Assembly: GCF_030344915.1 (NCBI RefSeq)
Contig: NZ_CP128233.1
Location: forward strand, 1,550,001-1,614,000
Reading direction: 5' to 3'
Source: Neopusillimonas aromaticivorans
GTDB taxonomy: Bacteria; Pseudomonadota; Gammaproteobacteria; Burkholderiales; Burkholderiaceae_B
Length of the DNA: 64,000 bases
Shown here: piece by piece, positions 9,014 through 18,583 of the stretch
Position numbering within the stretch: position 1 is the stretch's first letter
Layout: every line of letters begins with the position of its first letter
Notes under the pieces: generated by a model
The model's input: only the letters and a program-made list of their open reading frames with translations
The model's database searches: none
What the model was told of the DNA's origin: nothing
Position numbers and translations under genes: made by a program

Positions 9014-10812
9014 TGCACGTTCAGATCGCCCCGGAAGTCTTGAAGACCCTGGGTTTTTGCGCGGGCAAGACACGTTTCAACCACACCAGCCAACTGCAAG
9101 GTTTCCGGCAAAATGTAGGTGAAATAGTAATCGGCTGTGTGACGTTTGGCATCATAGAATGCCGGGTCATTGTCATGCAACGTGGTGGCTGTTTGCGAGG
9201 CTTTCAGCCACAGCCAGGACAAAATGCAATGTCCCGTCAGTCGCATCATTTCCGAAGCAACATGGTAGGGCAAGACCGGATGTTCCAGCGAAGCCTGGCC
9301 GACACGCTCTGTCAGATCGCGCAACGTTGCAGTCAGCTTTTGCACCGCTGTTACGGCCACCGAAAGGTCCTTATCGGCATTGGCGGCCAAGGTGGCGTCA
9401 ATGGTGTCAAGCAGTTGGCCCAGACGGTGGCCTTTATCGGCCAGGATTTTGCGCATTAACAGGTCGATGGCCTGAATTTCGTTGGTGCCTTCGTAAATCA
9501 TGGTGATACGGACATCGCGCATATATTGCTCGATACCGGTTTCACAGACATAGCCATGTCCACCGTAAATTTGTACGGCGTTGCTGGCCCCAGCAAACCC
9601 CTGATCGGTCATGACGGCTTTGATGATGGGGGTCAGCAAGGCCAGTTGCTCATCCATTTCTTTGCGTTGGGCTGGATCGGGATGGTGTTCGGCGCCATCG
9701 AGCAGCAGGGCGCTGTAGTAGGTCAACATGCGGCCGCCTTCCACCCAGGCGCGTTGGCTCATCAGCAGGCGTTGCATGGCCGGGTGCATCACAATCGGGT
9801 CGGCCGGTTCGTTTTTGCGGCTTTCCGGGCGATTGACGGCCCGTGACTGGATGCGTTCGTTGGCGTAGGCCAAGGAGTTCTGGTAAGCAGTTTCGGCAAT
9901 GCCAACACCACCAATGCCAACTTGCAAGCGCGCCGAATTCATCATAACGAACATGGCGGCAAGACCGCGGTGGGGTTCACCCACAAGCCAGCCTGTGGCG
10001 TCGTCAAATTGCATGGTGCAGGTCGGGCTGCCATGGATACCCATTTTGTGTTCCAGGCCGGTGCAGATCAGGCTGTTACGTTGTCCGGCGCGTTCACCCT
10101 CCGGGAAAATTTTGGGCACGACAAATAGCGAAATGCCTTTACTTCCGGCCGGTGCGTCGGGCAAACGTGCCAACACCAGGTGGACAATGTTTTCGGTGAT
10201 GTCCTGGTCACCCCCGGAAATAAAAATTTTGGTGCCCGTGATGCGATAGCTGCCATCATCATTCGAGATGGCTTTGGTGCGCAGCAGCCCAAGGTCACTG
10301 CCGGCATGAGGTTCCGTCAGGCACATGGTGGCCAGCCATTCACCGCTGACAATTTTCGGCAGGTAAGTTTTTTTGATGTCTTCCGTGGCATAACGGTGAA
10401 TGCACGAATAGGCGCCATGCAGCAAGCCGGGGAACATGGTCCAGGCCAGGTTGGTGGCGTTCAGCATTTCGTACAACACACTGTTCAGCGTATGCGGCAG
10501 ACCTTGTCCGCCATATTCCGGGTCGCAGGCCAGTGCGGGCCAGCCGGCTTCACAGAACTGGTGATACGCGCTGGCAAAACCTGCGGGTGTCTTGACCTGA
10601 CCGTTTTCAAGACGACAACCTTCGGCATCGCCAACAGCGTTCAGGGGGAACAGGATTTCGCTGGCGTAACGGCCAGCCTCTTCAATGACCTGTTGCATCA
10701 GGTCCTGGTCAATTTCCGCAAACTCAGGGTATTGCTGCAGCACGCTGGCGGCCTGGAACATGTCGGCCAGTACGAACTGGATATCTTTAAGCGGGGGACG
10801 GTAGGCAAACAT
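9010..10812 (-). CDS. Acyl-CoA dehydrogenase (600-residue class)
   Basis: FAD-dependent dehydrogenase that introduces a 2,3-double bond in acyl-CoA. It shows MCLTEPHAGSDLG (flavin-binding loop, near residue 160), FISGGDQD, and QIYGGHGY/GTNEIQAIDLL in the C-terminal helical domain. At 600 aa it belongs to the longer class that includes DmdC and related enzymes, with an additional C-terminal region. It lies 5 bp after an enoyl-CoA hydratase gene and overlaps marR, so it is part of a small beta-oxidation operon. The natural substrate cannot be read from the sequence. Confidence 0.9.
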   Translation of the reverse strand: MFAYRPPLKDIQFVLADMFQAASVLQQYPEFAEIDQDLMQQVIEEAGRYASEILFPLNAVGDAEGCRLENGQVKTPAGFASAYHQFCEAGWPALACDPEYGGQGLPHTLNSVLYEMLNATNLAWTMFPGLLHGAYSCIHRYATEDIKKTYLPKIVSGEWLATMCLTEPHAGSDLGLLRTKAISNDDGSYRITGTKIFISGGDQDITENIVHLVLARLPDAPAGSKGISLFVVPKIFPEGERAGQRNSLICTGLEHKMGIHGSPTCTMQFDDATGWLVGEPHRGLAAMFVMMNSARLQVGIGGVGIAETAYQNSLAYANERIQSRAVNRPESRKNEPADPIVMHPAMQRLLMSQRAWVEGGRMLTYYSALLLDGAEHHPDPAQRKEMDEQLALLTPIIKAVMTDQGFAGASNAVQIYGGHGYVCETGIEQYMRDVRITMIYEGTNEIQAIDLLMRKILADKGHRLGQLLDTIDATLAANADKDLSVAVTAVQKLTATLRDLTERVGQASLEHPVLPYHVASEMMRLTGHCILSWLWLKASQTATTLHDNDPAFYDAKRHTADYYFTYILPETLQLAGVVETCLARAKTQGLQDFRGDLNVQ

Positions 10813-10817
10813 GGTGA

Positions 10818-11629
10818 TCAGCTCCGTTGGACTTTGTTTTTCTTCTGGTCGAGGAATTCGGCCAGAAGACGCTGGGTGGCCGGGTCAGTCTGGGCAACTG
10901 CCGCCATAAGTGATTCGGTGGCCAGGCCATCCTGGATGCTTTGGTCGGCAATGCGCGGCAGCATGTGCATGACCCCGTAGTTGGTCATTTCGGCATTGGT
11001 GGCAATGCCTTGAGCCAGTTCCATGGCTTTTTTCAGGCCTTCACCGGGTTCTGTCAGGTAGGTTGAAATGCCCACTTGCTGGCCTTCTTCGGCATTAAGT
11101 ACCCTGCCGGTCAGCATCAGGTCGGACATGCGGTTCACACCAATCAGGCGCGAAATGCGCACTGAACCGCCGCCGCCGACATACAGCCCGCGTTTGCCTT
11201 CGGGCAGGGCATAAAAGGCGCTTGTTTCGGCGACCCGGATATGCGCTGATGAGGCCAGTTCCAGACCGCCCCCGACAACGGCGCCATGCAAGACCGCAAT
11301 GACCGGTGCCCGACCAAACTGGATTTTTTCAAAGGCTTCGTGCCAGGCCCGGGAGTGCATGACGGCCTGGGGAACGCTCTGTTCACGGGCTTCGGACAAG
11401 TCGAGGCCGGCGCAAAAGCTTCGCCGTCACCATTCAGAATGATGGCTTTGACTGACTCTGGCATGGTGCCAAAGCAATGGTTCAGTTCGGCGACCAGATC
11501 AAGGTTGATGGCATTGCGTTTTTTGGCGCGGGTGAGGGTGACCAACGCGATGGCATCAATGTATTTGACGGCAATCAGTTGGTACGAACGGGTTTCGGTA
11601 GTTTGGGTGGACATGTTCAGAAAGCTCAC
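10818..11629 (-). CDS. Enoyl-CoA hydratase/isomerase (frameshifted)
   Basis: Crotonase-fold protein of about 270 aa. The oxyanion-hole segment AVLHGAVVGGGLELA and the acyl-CoA-binding ILNGDGEAFCAGLDLSE are visible; the latter spans the frame break near 11416, where one T is missing from a T run. The alternative start MSTQTTETR at 11614 is equally possible. It is the first gene of the operon with the acyl-CoA dehydrogenase and MarR regulator. It probably hydrates the product of the dehydrogenase. Confidence 0.88.
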
Positions 11630-11784
11630 AAGAAACGGGGTATAAATTCTAATTACTTATAAATCATAATATTTATCTTTTATAAATAATATAGGGTGAA
11701 CCCTTATTTGACCCACTTGCTTTTTTCTTGTCCGTGCAATTCAATAGAGCGGTCTAATTAAGCTCTTGGGCTTCAAGGCAAGGA

Positions 11785-13675
11785 ATGCGCCGCTTGCTGT
11801 TCCGGTTGGCCCGGTTTTTGCGTCATCGTTTGCTGGTTTTGCCTGTTGTGGTGTTCGTAAGCGGTGGGTTGCTGACGTATGCCTCTTGGGCGGCCTTTGA
11901 TCGTCTGGCGCAATCTGAAGTCCAGCACGCGTTTTCGCTGCGTGCCGATCAAACCATTGATCGTTTTCAACGTCGTTTTTCAAGCTATCAAGATACGCTG
12001 GATGCCATCCGGGCGTTATTTGTGGCGTCCGACCATGTTGACCACAAAGAGTTCATTGATTTTGTCGGCACATTGAGCTTCGATACCCGTTCGCCAGGTA
12101 CGGTCGCCTTAGGGTATATCGAATTGTTTGAGGGCGGTCAGCACGCCCCGATCGTTTATATCTATCCGGAAAATACGCGTAATCTGTCGATTCTCGGGCT
12201 GGATTCATTCAAGGATCCTGTGCGCAAGAGTGCCATGTCCGAGGCCATGCAAACCAATAGACCTGTACTCAGCAACCCGGTTTTATTGTTTCAGAATGAT
12301 CCCGACATCATTCGCGGGGTAGCGCCAAATGAACCGTTGGGATACTTGTTGTATTTGCCGGTAAATATGGCAGGTTCCGGCCAATCGTCCACTGCGGCCG
12401 GTTGGGTTTACATTGCGTTCCGGCTTGATGAGGCATTGGCGGCCATGTTCGACGGAGAAACCGTCGTTCTTGATTACGAAATCTTTGACACGACCAATCC
12501 TGCCGATGTTCGCCCTGTTTTTCAGTCCAGCATTGCGCCTGATGCACGTCCACCTGGCTTTTCACCTTTGGTAGCTGAACGAACGCTGAGCATGCTGGGT
12601 CGAAACTGGCATGTCAGGGTTTTTCAACCTGGCAATTTCAACGGGCCTTCGAGCCGCCTACGGGTGGCTGGATTGTGATGCTTGGCCTTATTGTGAGTGC
12701 GTTTCTGGCGTTGCTGTCCTGGTTGTTTCTTGATCGTACCCGGGGTTTGCGCCTGATTCGTCGCATGAATCACCAGTTGCGCAACAGCGAACAGCGCTGG
12801 AAATATGCACTTGAGGGGGCTGGTGACGGGGTCTGGGATTACGATTTGCGGCAAGGCAAGATCCATGTTTCGGCACGCTGGAAGCAGATGTTGGGGTACG
12901 AGCCCACAGATTTGCCCGATAGTCGCGACAGCTGGGCAGATATGATTCATCCGGAAGACTACCCGGTCATTGAAAAAACGCTGGCGGGTTATATCAGGGG
13001 CGATTTGGCCGACTATGCCGTGGAATATCGCATGCACTGCAAAGATGATTCCTGGAAATGGGTTTTGGCCAGGGGTATGGTGGTTGAGCGCAGTACATCG
13101 GGTGTTGCCGTGCGTATGGTGGGTACCACTACCGATATCTCACGGATGAAGGCGTCCGAAGAATTGATCTGGCGACAGGCCAATTTTGATGCCCTCACAG
13201 GTATTCCGAACCGGCGCATGTTTTTTGAGCGTTTGCAGATGGAAATCCAGCGGGTTCAGCGCTACGGGGGGCCTTTGCGTTGTTGTTCATTGACCTTGAC
13301 GAGTTCAAGGAAATCAATGACCAGCGCGGTCACAATATTGGGGATGAAGTGCTCAAGTGCATTACTGACCGGTTGTTGGGGCTGGTGCGCAGTACCGATC
13401 TGGTCGCGCGGCTGGGCGGCGACGAGTTCACCATCATCATGAATCAGGTGAGTTCTGATGCCGACCTTGAAATCATTGTCCAGAAAATACTTTCAGCGGT
13501 TCAAAGCCCGATTCAACTTGACGGGTTTACAGCGTCGGTGTCAGCCAGTATTGGTGTTGTTACGTGCCCGGGTGATGGCTTCAATGCGGACGAACTGTTG
13601 AATAAATCAGATCGTGCGATGTACGTCGCCAAAGCGAAAGGCAAGAATCAGTGGCAGCGCTATCAGAGTAGTTGA
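11785..13675 (+). CDS. CHASE-PAS-GGDEF diguanylate cyclase (frameshifted)
   Basis: Inner-membrane sensor expected to make cyclic di-GMP. Order: first membrane helix (residues 15-35), an extracytoplasmic CHASE-type sensor with GYIELFEGG and PVLLFQNDPDIIRG, a second helix (MLGLIVSAFLALLSWLFL), a PAS domain (WKYALEGAGDGVWDYDL) with PAC segment, then GGDEF. The catalytic motif ARLGGDEFTIIM is intact and DALTGIPNRR opens the domain. Two breaks, near 12645 and 13270, are single missing G bases. Repair gives 630 aa. An AT-rich spacer separates it from the divergent hydratase operon. Confidence 0.9.
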
Positions 13676-13724
13676 CCGTTACATGCTTTTTTGTAACTTT
13701 ATGTTTGATGATACCCGCTTGTCA

Positions 13725-14284
13725 TCACGGGTTGGGGTTGTCCATCGGGCGCCGTGGAATCAGGGCTAGCAGCATTTTTACGATGTACAGCACAATGATC
13801 GCGCCCACAATATCGCCCGTGATCATGGCGACCAGACTTTTAAGCGAGACCGGTGCCGTACCGTTCAGCCAGAACCAGAAATGGTGAAGGCCGCTGCTGG
13901 TGATGCCGAAAGCAACACAGCACACCAGCAAACGTTGCGGCGACAGGTTGATTAGTGATTCAGCCAGACCAAAATGGTGTCGTGCTGAAAGATAGACCAG
14001 ATACGGTGCCATGGCAGATACGAAACTCAAGCCGGCGGAGTAAACCCATTGATCTGGAAAAAATACTGGGTTGTGATGAACAACGTGGCCAGACCTATGC
14101 CGGTGACACCCCACACACCAAACAGCAATGTACATAACAGACGGATGCCTGCGGGCAAAAATATCCAATTAACGCCGGGAAATTCCTGCAGTTCGGTAAA
14201 TGCCATTTCATTCAGCGCCATGGTGCCCAGATATAACCCGACGGACATGGTAACCATGCTGACTTGTAATACTATTTGTGACAT
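13725..14284 (-). CDS. Small integral membrane protein of unknown function (frameshifted)
   Basis: About 186 aa after insertion of one G near 14044. It has five or six hydrophobic segments, including LGTMALNEMAF and a GVNWIFLPAGIRLL segment. The latter vaguely recalls MASE1-type membrane sensor domains, but no output domain follows. I do not recognise a specific family. It converges on the diguanylate cyclase gene with 50 bp between them, and its start is divergent from the winged-helix regulator at 14410. Confidence 0.6.
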
Positions 14285-14409
14285 TTACCCGGTTGTCCTA
14301 CAAAAAATCCACTGCTAAGATCAGAACACGTAATTTCAGGTTTTATTACCTTTTCAAACCCCACCACGGTTAACACCATGAAAGAAAAACTCGTCCCGCC
14401 GACATTTAC

Positions 14410-14733
14410 ATGCGTTTCTTGCAGTTGGCCGAGTCCTTACGTGGTTTGCCCTCGCTGCCAGCCCTTGACCCACTCGAAGAGCGCATTTTGCAAATGGTGG
14501 CATTCGCGACCAAAGAAGCGGCACGTCTGTCGGTTCGCGACATGATGGCCCATTCTGAATTAGGTTCACCGGCAACTATACACAACCGGCTTAAATCCAT
14601 GCGTGCCAAAGGCTGGATTATGCTGACCGATACCGAAGATTCACGTCGCAAGCAGGTGACACTGACCCAGGCGGCGTTGCTGCATTTCGACAAGTTGTCC
14701 AAGTGCCTTATGCAGGCGGCCAAAGAAAGCTAG
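14410..14733 (+). CDS. Winged-helix (MarR-like) transcriptional regulator
   Basis: 107-aa protein with one winged helix: SVRDMMAHSELGSPATIHNRL (recognition helix region) followed by KGWIMLTDTEDSRRKQVTLT (wing with DSRRK). This is smaller than classical MarR proteins and seems to lack most of the dimerisation helices. It precedes the DUF4239 membrane protein gene by 48 bp in the same direction and may regulate it or the divergent membrane protein. Confidence 0.7.
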   Translation: MRFLQLAESLRGLPSLPALDPLEERILQMVAFATKEAARLSVRDMMAHSELGSPATIHNRLKSMRAKGWIMLTDTEDSRRKQVTLTQAALLHFDKLSKCLMQAAKES

Positions 14734-14781
14734 AATCCACGGCATTGCGCAATCGGGCGCTGTTTACTGGTTTTTGTTGCG

Positions 14782-15576
14782 ATGCCTGGACTTGTTGATT
14801 TTGTTGATAGCTATTCCTGGGCGTTGCTCTTTGGCATTTTTGTCGTGCTCAGTGGTTCGGCGTTATTGGGCAAGTTCGCCGGGGTACGCACTAAAAAAGA
14901 TAATGCCGATGTCGAAGATGAACTGAAAATCGTTCTGGGTGCTTCGCTGTCGTTGTTTGGTTTGCTTGTGGGCTTTATGTTGTCGTTTTCCATGAGCGGT
15001 TACGATGCCCGCATGGTCGCCGAGGAAAACGAAGCCATTGCCATCGGCAATGCGTTTCAACGTACCACATTGCTCGACGAGCGCCATCAAAATCAGGCCA
15101 AAGTCATTCTTACCGATTACCTGAATCTGCGTATTCAGTTTTACGAAACGCTCGACGAAGACAAGCGTGAAAAAATCCGCTTTGAGTCCATCACCATGCA
15201 GGTCCACATGTGGGCGCTGATCAGCAAGATTGCCATCCAGAACCCCAATCCGGTGCTGACGTCGGCCTTGAATGCCTGCAATGACCTGTACATTGCGCAA
15301 CAGAAAACAATGTCAAGCTGGCGTCACAAAATACCCCAGGCGGCATGGGTTGTCCTGGTCGTGTTTGGTATTTTCAGTAATTACCTGATTGGTCGAACCA
15401 TCCGAAACCGGCGGGGCAGCCAGTCTTTGTTGCTCATCATTCCTGCCATTTCTGCTTTGGCGATGTTCATGATTGCCGAGATTGATGTTCCGGGTAAAGG
15501 CATTGTTCATGTCGAACCGGATAACCTGAAGTCAATCCATCTGATGTTGAGTACCACCGGCTTGGCCGGGCGTTAA
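14782..15576 (+). CDS. DUF4239 (bestrophin-like) membrane protein
   Basis: 264 aa with two N-terminal membrane segments (LLFGIFVVLSGSALLG; GASLSLFGLLVGFMLSFSM), a soluble helical middle and two C-terminal segments (AAWVVLVVFGIFSNYLIG; LLLIIPAISALAMFMIAEID). The motif GLLVGFMLSFSMSGYDAR, followed by EENEAIAIGNAF, is diagnostic of the DUF4239/bestrophin-like family. Function is unproven; an ion-channel role is sometimes suggested for the family. Confidence 0.75.
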   Translation: MPGLVDFVDSYSWALLFGIFVVLSGSALLGKFAGVRTKKDNADVEDELKIVLGASLSLFGLLVGFMLSFSMSGYDARMVAEENEAIAIGNAFQRTTLLDERHQNQAKVILTDYLNLRIQFYETLDEDKREKIRFESITMQVHMWALISKIAIQNPNPVLTSALNACNDLYIAQQKTMSSWRHKIPQAAWVVLVVFGIFSNYLIGRTIRNRRGSQSLLLIIPAISALAMFMIAEIDVPGKGIVHVEPDNLKSIHLMLSTTGLAGR

Positions 15577-15732
15577 GTACCATTCTTCATTCTCTTTGGA
15601 ACAGACGTGTCAGACGTCTGATCGTTCGCAAACGCTTTAATGCCCCTGTTTTGCGTTCTGGTTCGTCACGGTTTTGTCACGCGCACTGACTACACTGCCG
15701 GTTCCGATCAAATCCCAAAGAGGATAAATTTA

Positions 15733-16851
15733 ATGATGTGTATTTCCTTCCCCAAGGCGGGCAAGGCGCTTTCGTGCGCGCTTCTGATTCTTCCCGCTGT
15801 TTCCCACGCAAAAAATACGTCCAACGTGCAGCTGTACGGCATTCTTGATGCAGGTATGCAATACCTGAGCAACGGGCCCGGAGGCAACGACATGACGGGC
15901 CTGAGTTCGGGCAATCTGAATGGTTCACGCTGGGGCTTCAAAGGCAGTGAAGATCTCGGTGACGGGCTCAAGGCCGTTTTTACCCTGGAATCGGGCATTT
16001 CAATGACAGATGGCACTACCTTGCAGGGCGGCCGCCTGTTTGGTCGTCAGGCCTATGTGGGGTTGTCCAGTAAACATTTGGGTGAACTGACGCTAGGTCG
16101 TCACAATACCCTGATGATCGACTGGATGAGCAAATACAGCCCATTCGCCAACGCCAATTTTTCAGGCAAGCGTGCTGATCCTGCATTTTCGGATCGCATG
16201 GATAATTCGATCAAGTATGTCGGCAAATTTGGTGGTTTCAGCGTAGGTGCCTACTACAGTACGGCGTGGAACAATGCACAGGACTGGGAAGACAAGAAGC
16301 GCGGTCGCATGATAGGTGCAGGGGTGCGTTATGCCGCCGGGGCGCTGGATGCGGCAGTGCTGTATCACAGCAAACATGCCAACGCCCCCAGGGCCGGAGC
16401 CGACAGCAGCAATCGCGAAGATCGCATTCTTGCGGGTGTGTCGTACAAGCTGGATGCCTTCACGGTTTATGGCGGGTATCGCTGGCTCAAGCAACGTCTG
16501 ACACGGGAAGATTTTCGCAGTGACATGTACTGGGCGGGCGTACAGTACCGGCCCAGCAAACCGACCCGGCTTTCGCTGGCGGTATTCCGCGTGAATGGGA
16601 CAGTATGCGACAACCTGAACAATGCTGCATGTCCGGCTGTTCAGGGCGCAGGCAAGGATCAAAAGCCGACTTTGCTGTTGCTGGGTGGTGAGTACGATCT
16701 GTCCAAGCGGACAACGCTGTATGCCTTGAGTGCGTATGCAATCAACAAAGAAGGTTCTTCGTTGAGTGTGGCGGGTGGCAACTATGGCGCCAATGTTGAG
16801 CCGGGCAAAAATCAGTTCGGTTTGCAGATTGGCATGCGCCACCGTTTCTGA
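15733..16851 (+). CDS. Gram-negative general porin
   Basis: 372-aa outer-membrane trimeric beta-barrel porin of the betaproteobacterial type. I chose the ATG at 15733 because it follows the ribosome site AAAGAGG and opens a signal peptide (MMCISFPKAGKALSCALL, cleaved after VSHA). The mature protein starts NVQLYGILDAGMQY, has SRWGFKGSEDLGDGLKA and ends in aromatic MRHRF, the terminal signal for barrel insertion. Its stop codon overlaps the start of an ABC-transporter ATPase gene (TGATG), an unusual coupling that suggests the porin feeds that importer. Confidence 0.92.
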   Translation: MMCISFPKAGKALSCALLILPAVSHAKNTSNVQLYGILDAGMQYLSNGPGGNDMTGLSSGNLNGSRWGFKGSEDLGDGLKAVFTLESGISMTDGTTLQGGRLFGRQAYVGLSSKHLGELTLGRHNTLMIDWMSKYSPFANANFSGKRADPAFSDRMDNSIKYVGKFGGFSVGAYYSTAWNNAQDWEDKKRGRMIGAGVRYAAGALDAAVLYHSKHANAPRAGADSSNREDRILAGVSYKLDAFTVYGGYRWLKQRLTREDFRSDMYWAGVQYRPSKPTRLSLAVFRVNGTVCDNLNNAACPAVQGAGKDQKPTLLLLGGEYDLSKRTTLYALSAYAINKEGSSLSVAGGNYGANVEPGKNQFGLQIGMRHRF

Positions 16852-17540
16852 TGAGCGGATCACCTCAGCAGGGGACAACCCTGACGTTGCGTGGTTTGCG
16901 TCACGCCTTCGGCGGCCAGGTCGTATTGAATGACGTGGACCTGACGGTTCCGGCGGGCACGATCACTGCCCTGCTCGGTCCATCGGGTTGCGGCAAAAGT
17001 ACCCTGCTGAAGGCGGTTGCCGGGCTGTTGCGATTGCAGTCCGGCACCATTCAGTTTGATGACCAGTTCATGTGTAACGGCACTGTGTTTGAACCGCCGG
17101 AGTCGCGGGGTCTGGGTATGGTGTTTCAGGACTATGCCCTGTGGCCACACATGACGGTGGAAGGCAATGTGGGATTTCCGTTGCGGATGCGACGGGTAAC
17201 CCGTACCGAACGTGAACGTCGGGTGGCTGACGCCTTGCGGATGGTTGGCCTTGCAAGCCATGGCCAGCGCAGGCCCGCACAACTTTCAGGCGGACAGCAG
17301 CAGCGTGTTGCATTGGCGCGCGCCATTGTGGCGCAGCCTCGCGTTTTGCTGTTCGATGAGCCGCTTTCAAATCTGGATCGCAACCTTCGCGAAACCCTCT
17401 GTCGGGAAATCGGCGATTTGCTCGGGAAACTGGGCATTACGGCCATTTATGTCACCCATGATCATGATGAGGCACGTGCACTGGCACACCAGATTGCCCA
17501 TATGGATCAGGGTCGCATTACCCGGATCACTACTGCATAA
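16851..17540 (+). CDS. ABC transporter ATP-binding protein, Fe3+/phosphonate-type importer
   Basis: 229-aa ATPase with Walker A GPSGCGKSTLL (residues 43-53), Q-loop VFQDYALWPH, signature QLSGGQQQRVALARA, Walker B VLLFDEPLSNLD and switch histidine VTHDHDEA. It is the shortened form without the regulatory domain of FbpC/PotA. Its order with the downstream binding protein and double-length permease is that of ferric-iron or 2-aminoethylphosphonate-type importers. Overlap with the porin stop implies cotranslation. Confidence 0.88.
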   Translation: MSGSPQQGTTLTLRGLRHAFGGQVVLNDVDLTVPAGTITALLGPSGCGKSTLLKAVAGLLRLQSGTIQFDDQFMCNGTVFEPPESRGLGMVFQDYALWPHMTVEGNVGFPLRMRRVTRTERERRVADALRMVGLASHGQRRPAQLSGGQQQRVALARAIVAQPRVLLFDEPLSNLDRNLRETLCREIGDLLGKLGITAIYVTHDHDEARALAHQIAHMDQGRITRITTA

Positions 17541-17559
17541 CTCAAGGATACCCACTAAA

Positions 17560-18546
17560 ATGCAAGCCCCAGGAAAAACCAAACATCTTTTTTCAGCGCT
17601 CATCTTGATGGCCAGCTCGCTCTTCGCATCGGCAACCTATTCCCAGACATTGACTGTTTACACCGCAGGCCCAGGCGGGCTGATCAAGAACCTGGCATCG
17701 GGTTTTGAAGCTGAAACCGGTATCAAGGTGGACGTTTTCCAGGCCACCACAGGCAAGGTGATGGCCCGTCTGGAGGCCGAAGCGGCCAATCCCCGCGTGG
17801 ACCTGCTGGTCTCGGCCTCGTGGGACACCGCGCTTGATCTGGACCAGCGCGGTTTGCTGGTGCCGCATCAAAGCAAGAATGCGGCCCAGGTGCCTGATCA
17901 GTTCAAAGCCGACAACTATATTGCCCAAGGTATTGCCGCCCTGGGTATTGTCTGGAATACCAACAGTGGTACGCCAGAACCCAAAGACTGGGCTGACCTG
18001 ATCGACCCGGCATTTCGCGACAAGGTGACCATGCCTGACCCTGCACTTTCGGGCGCCGCGCTGGATTTGCTGCTGGGGTTGCAGCATAGCAACCCGAAAG
18101 AGGCCTGGGCATTGCTGGGCCAGCTGCGCGATAACGGCATGGTGGTATCGGGCCCTAACGCCCAAGCCTTGACACCGGTGCTGCAAGGGGCCAAGGCGGC
18201 CGTGTTTGGTGGCGTTGATTATGTCACTTACACCAGTATTGCCAAGGGTGAAAGCGTCAAGGTGATTTTCCCGGCCAGTGGTACGGTCATTGCACCGCGT
18301 CCGATGATGATTTTCAAATCCTCCAAACATCAGGATGAAGCCCGTCGATTCATTGACTATGTGCTTTCAGAGGCTGGCCAGGCAGCGGTTGCCAACGCCT
18401 GGTTGATGCCGGCACGCAGCGATGTCGGTGCGCGTCGTCCGTTGTTCAAAGAACTGAATGTACTGCCGCAAGACCAGGAGGGTTCTGGTACAACAGCACG
18501 AGGCGAAGCCTTGCAGCGTTTCAATACTCTTTTCGGTCGGCATTAA
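17560..18546 (+). CDS. Periplasmic binding protein, family 1 (Fe3+/phosphonate type)
   Basis: 328 aa with a signal peptide (LFSALILMASSLFASATYSQ). The mature region LTVYTAGPGGLIKNLASGFEAETGIKV is typical of iron/2-aminoethylphosphonate-class binding proteins. GTVIAPRPMMIFKSSKHQDEA in the C-terminal lobe is also family-typical. I chose ATG 17560, 20 bp after the ATPase stop, since longer in-frame readings run through the ATPase gene. The two tyrosines that bind ferric iron in FbpA-type proteins (YYPLR-like motif) are not evident, so a phosphonate or other anion is as likely as iron. Confidence 0.85.
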   Translation: MQAPGKTKHLFSALILMASSLFASATYSQTLTVYTAGPGGLIKNLASGFEAETGIKVDVFQATTGKVMARLEAEAANPRVDLLVSASWDTALDLDQRGLLVPHQSKNAAQVPDQFKADNYIAQGIAALGIVWNTNSGTPEPKDWADLIDPAFRDKVTMPDPALSGAALDLLLGLQHSNPKEAWALLGQLRDNGMVVSGPNAQALTPVLQGAKAAVFGGVDYVTYTSIAKGESVKVIFPASGTVIAPRPMMIFKSSKHQDEARRFIDYVLSEAGQAAVANAWLMPARSDVGARRPLFKELNVLPQDQEGSGTTARGEALQRFNTLFGRH

Positions 18547-18552
18547 CCCATA

Positions 18553-18575
18553 GCAGCCGGGGTTGCCCCGGCTGC
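18553..18575 (+). terminator. Perfect 10-bp hairpin between binding-protein and permease genes
   Basis: GCAGCCGGGG-TTG-CCCCGGCTGC lies directly after the binding-protein stop and 8 bp before the permease start, without a T tract. It probably stabilises the upstream mRNA or partly terminates, giving more binding protein than permease. Confidence 0.7.
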
Positions 18576-18583
18576 GGTTTCCC

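Noticed and set aside
17212..17559. Long N-terminal extension of the binding protein overlapping the ATPase gene
   Set aside because: The ATPase domain is complete in its own frame, and a signal peptide starts at 17560.
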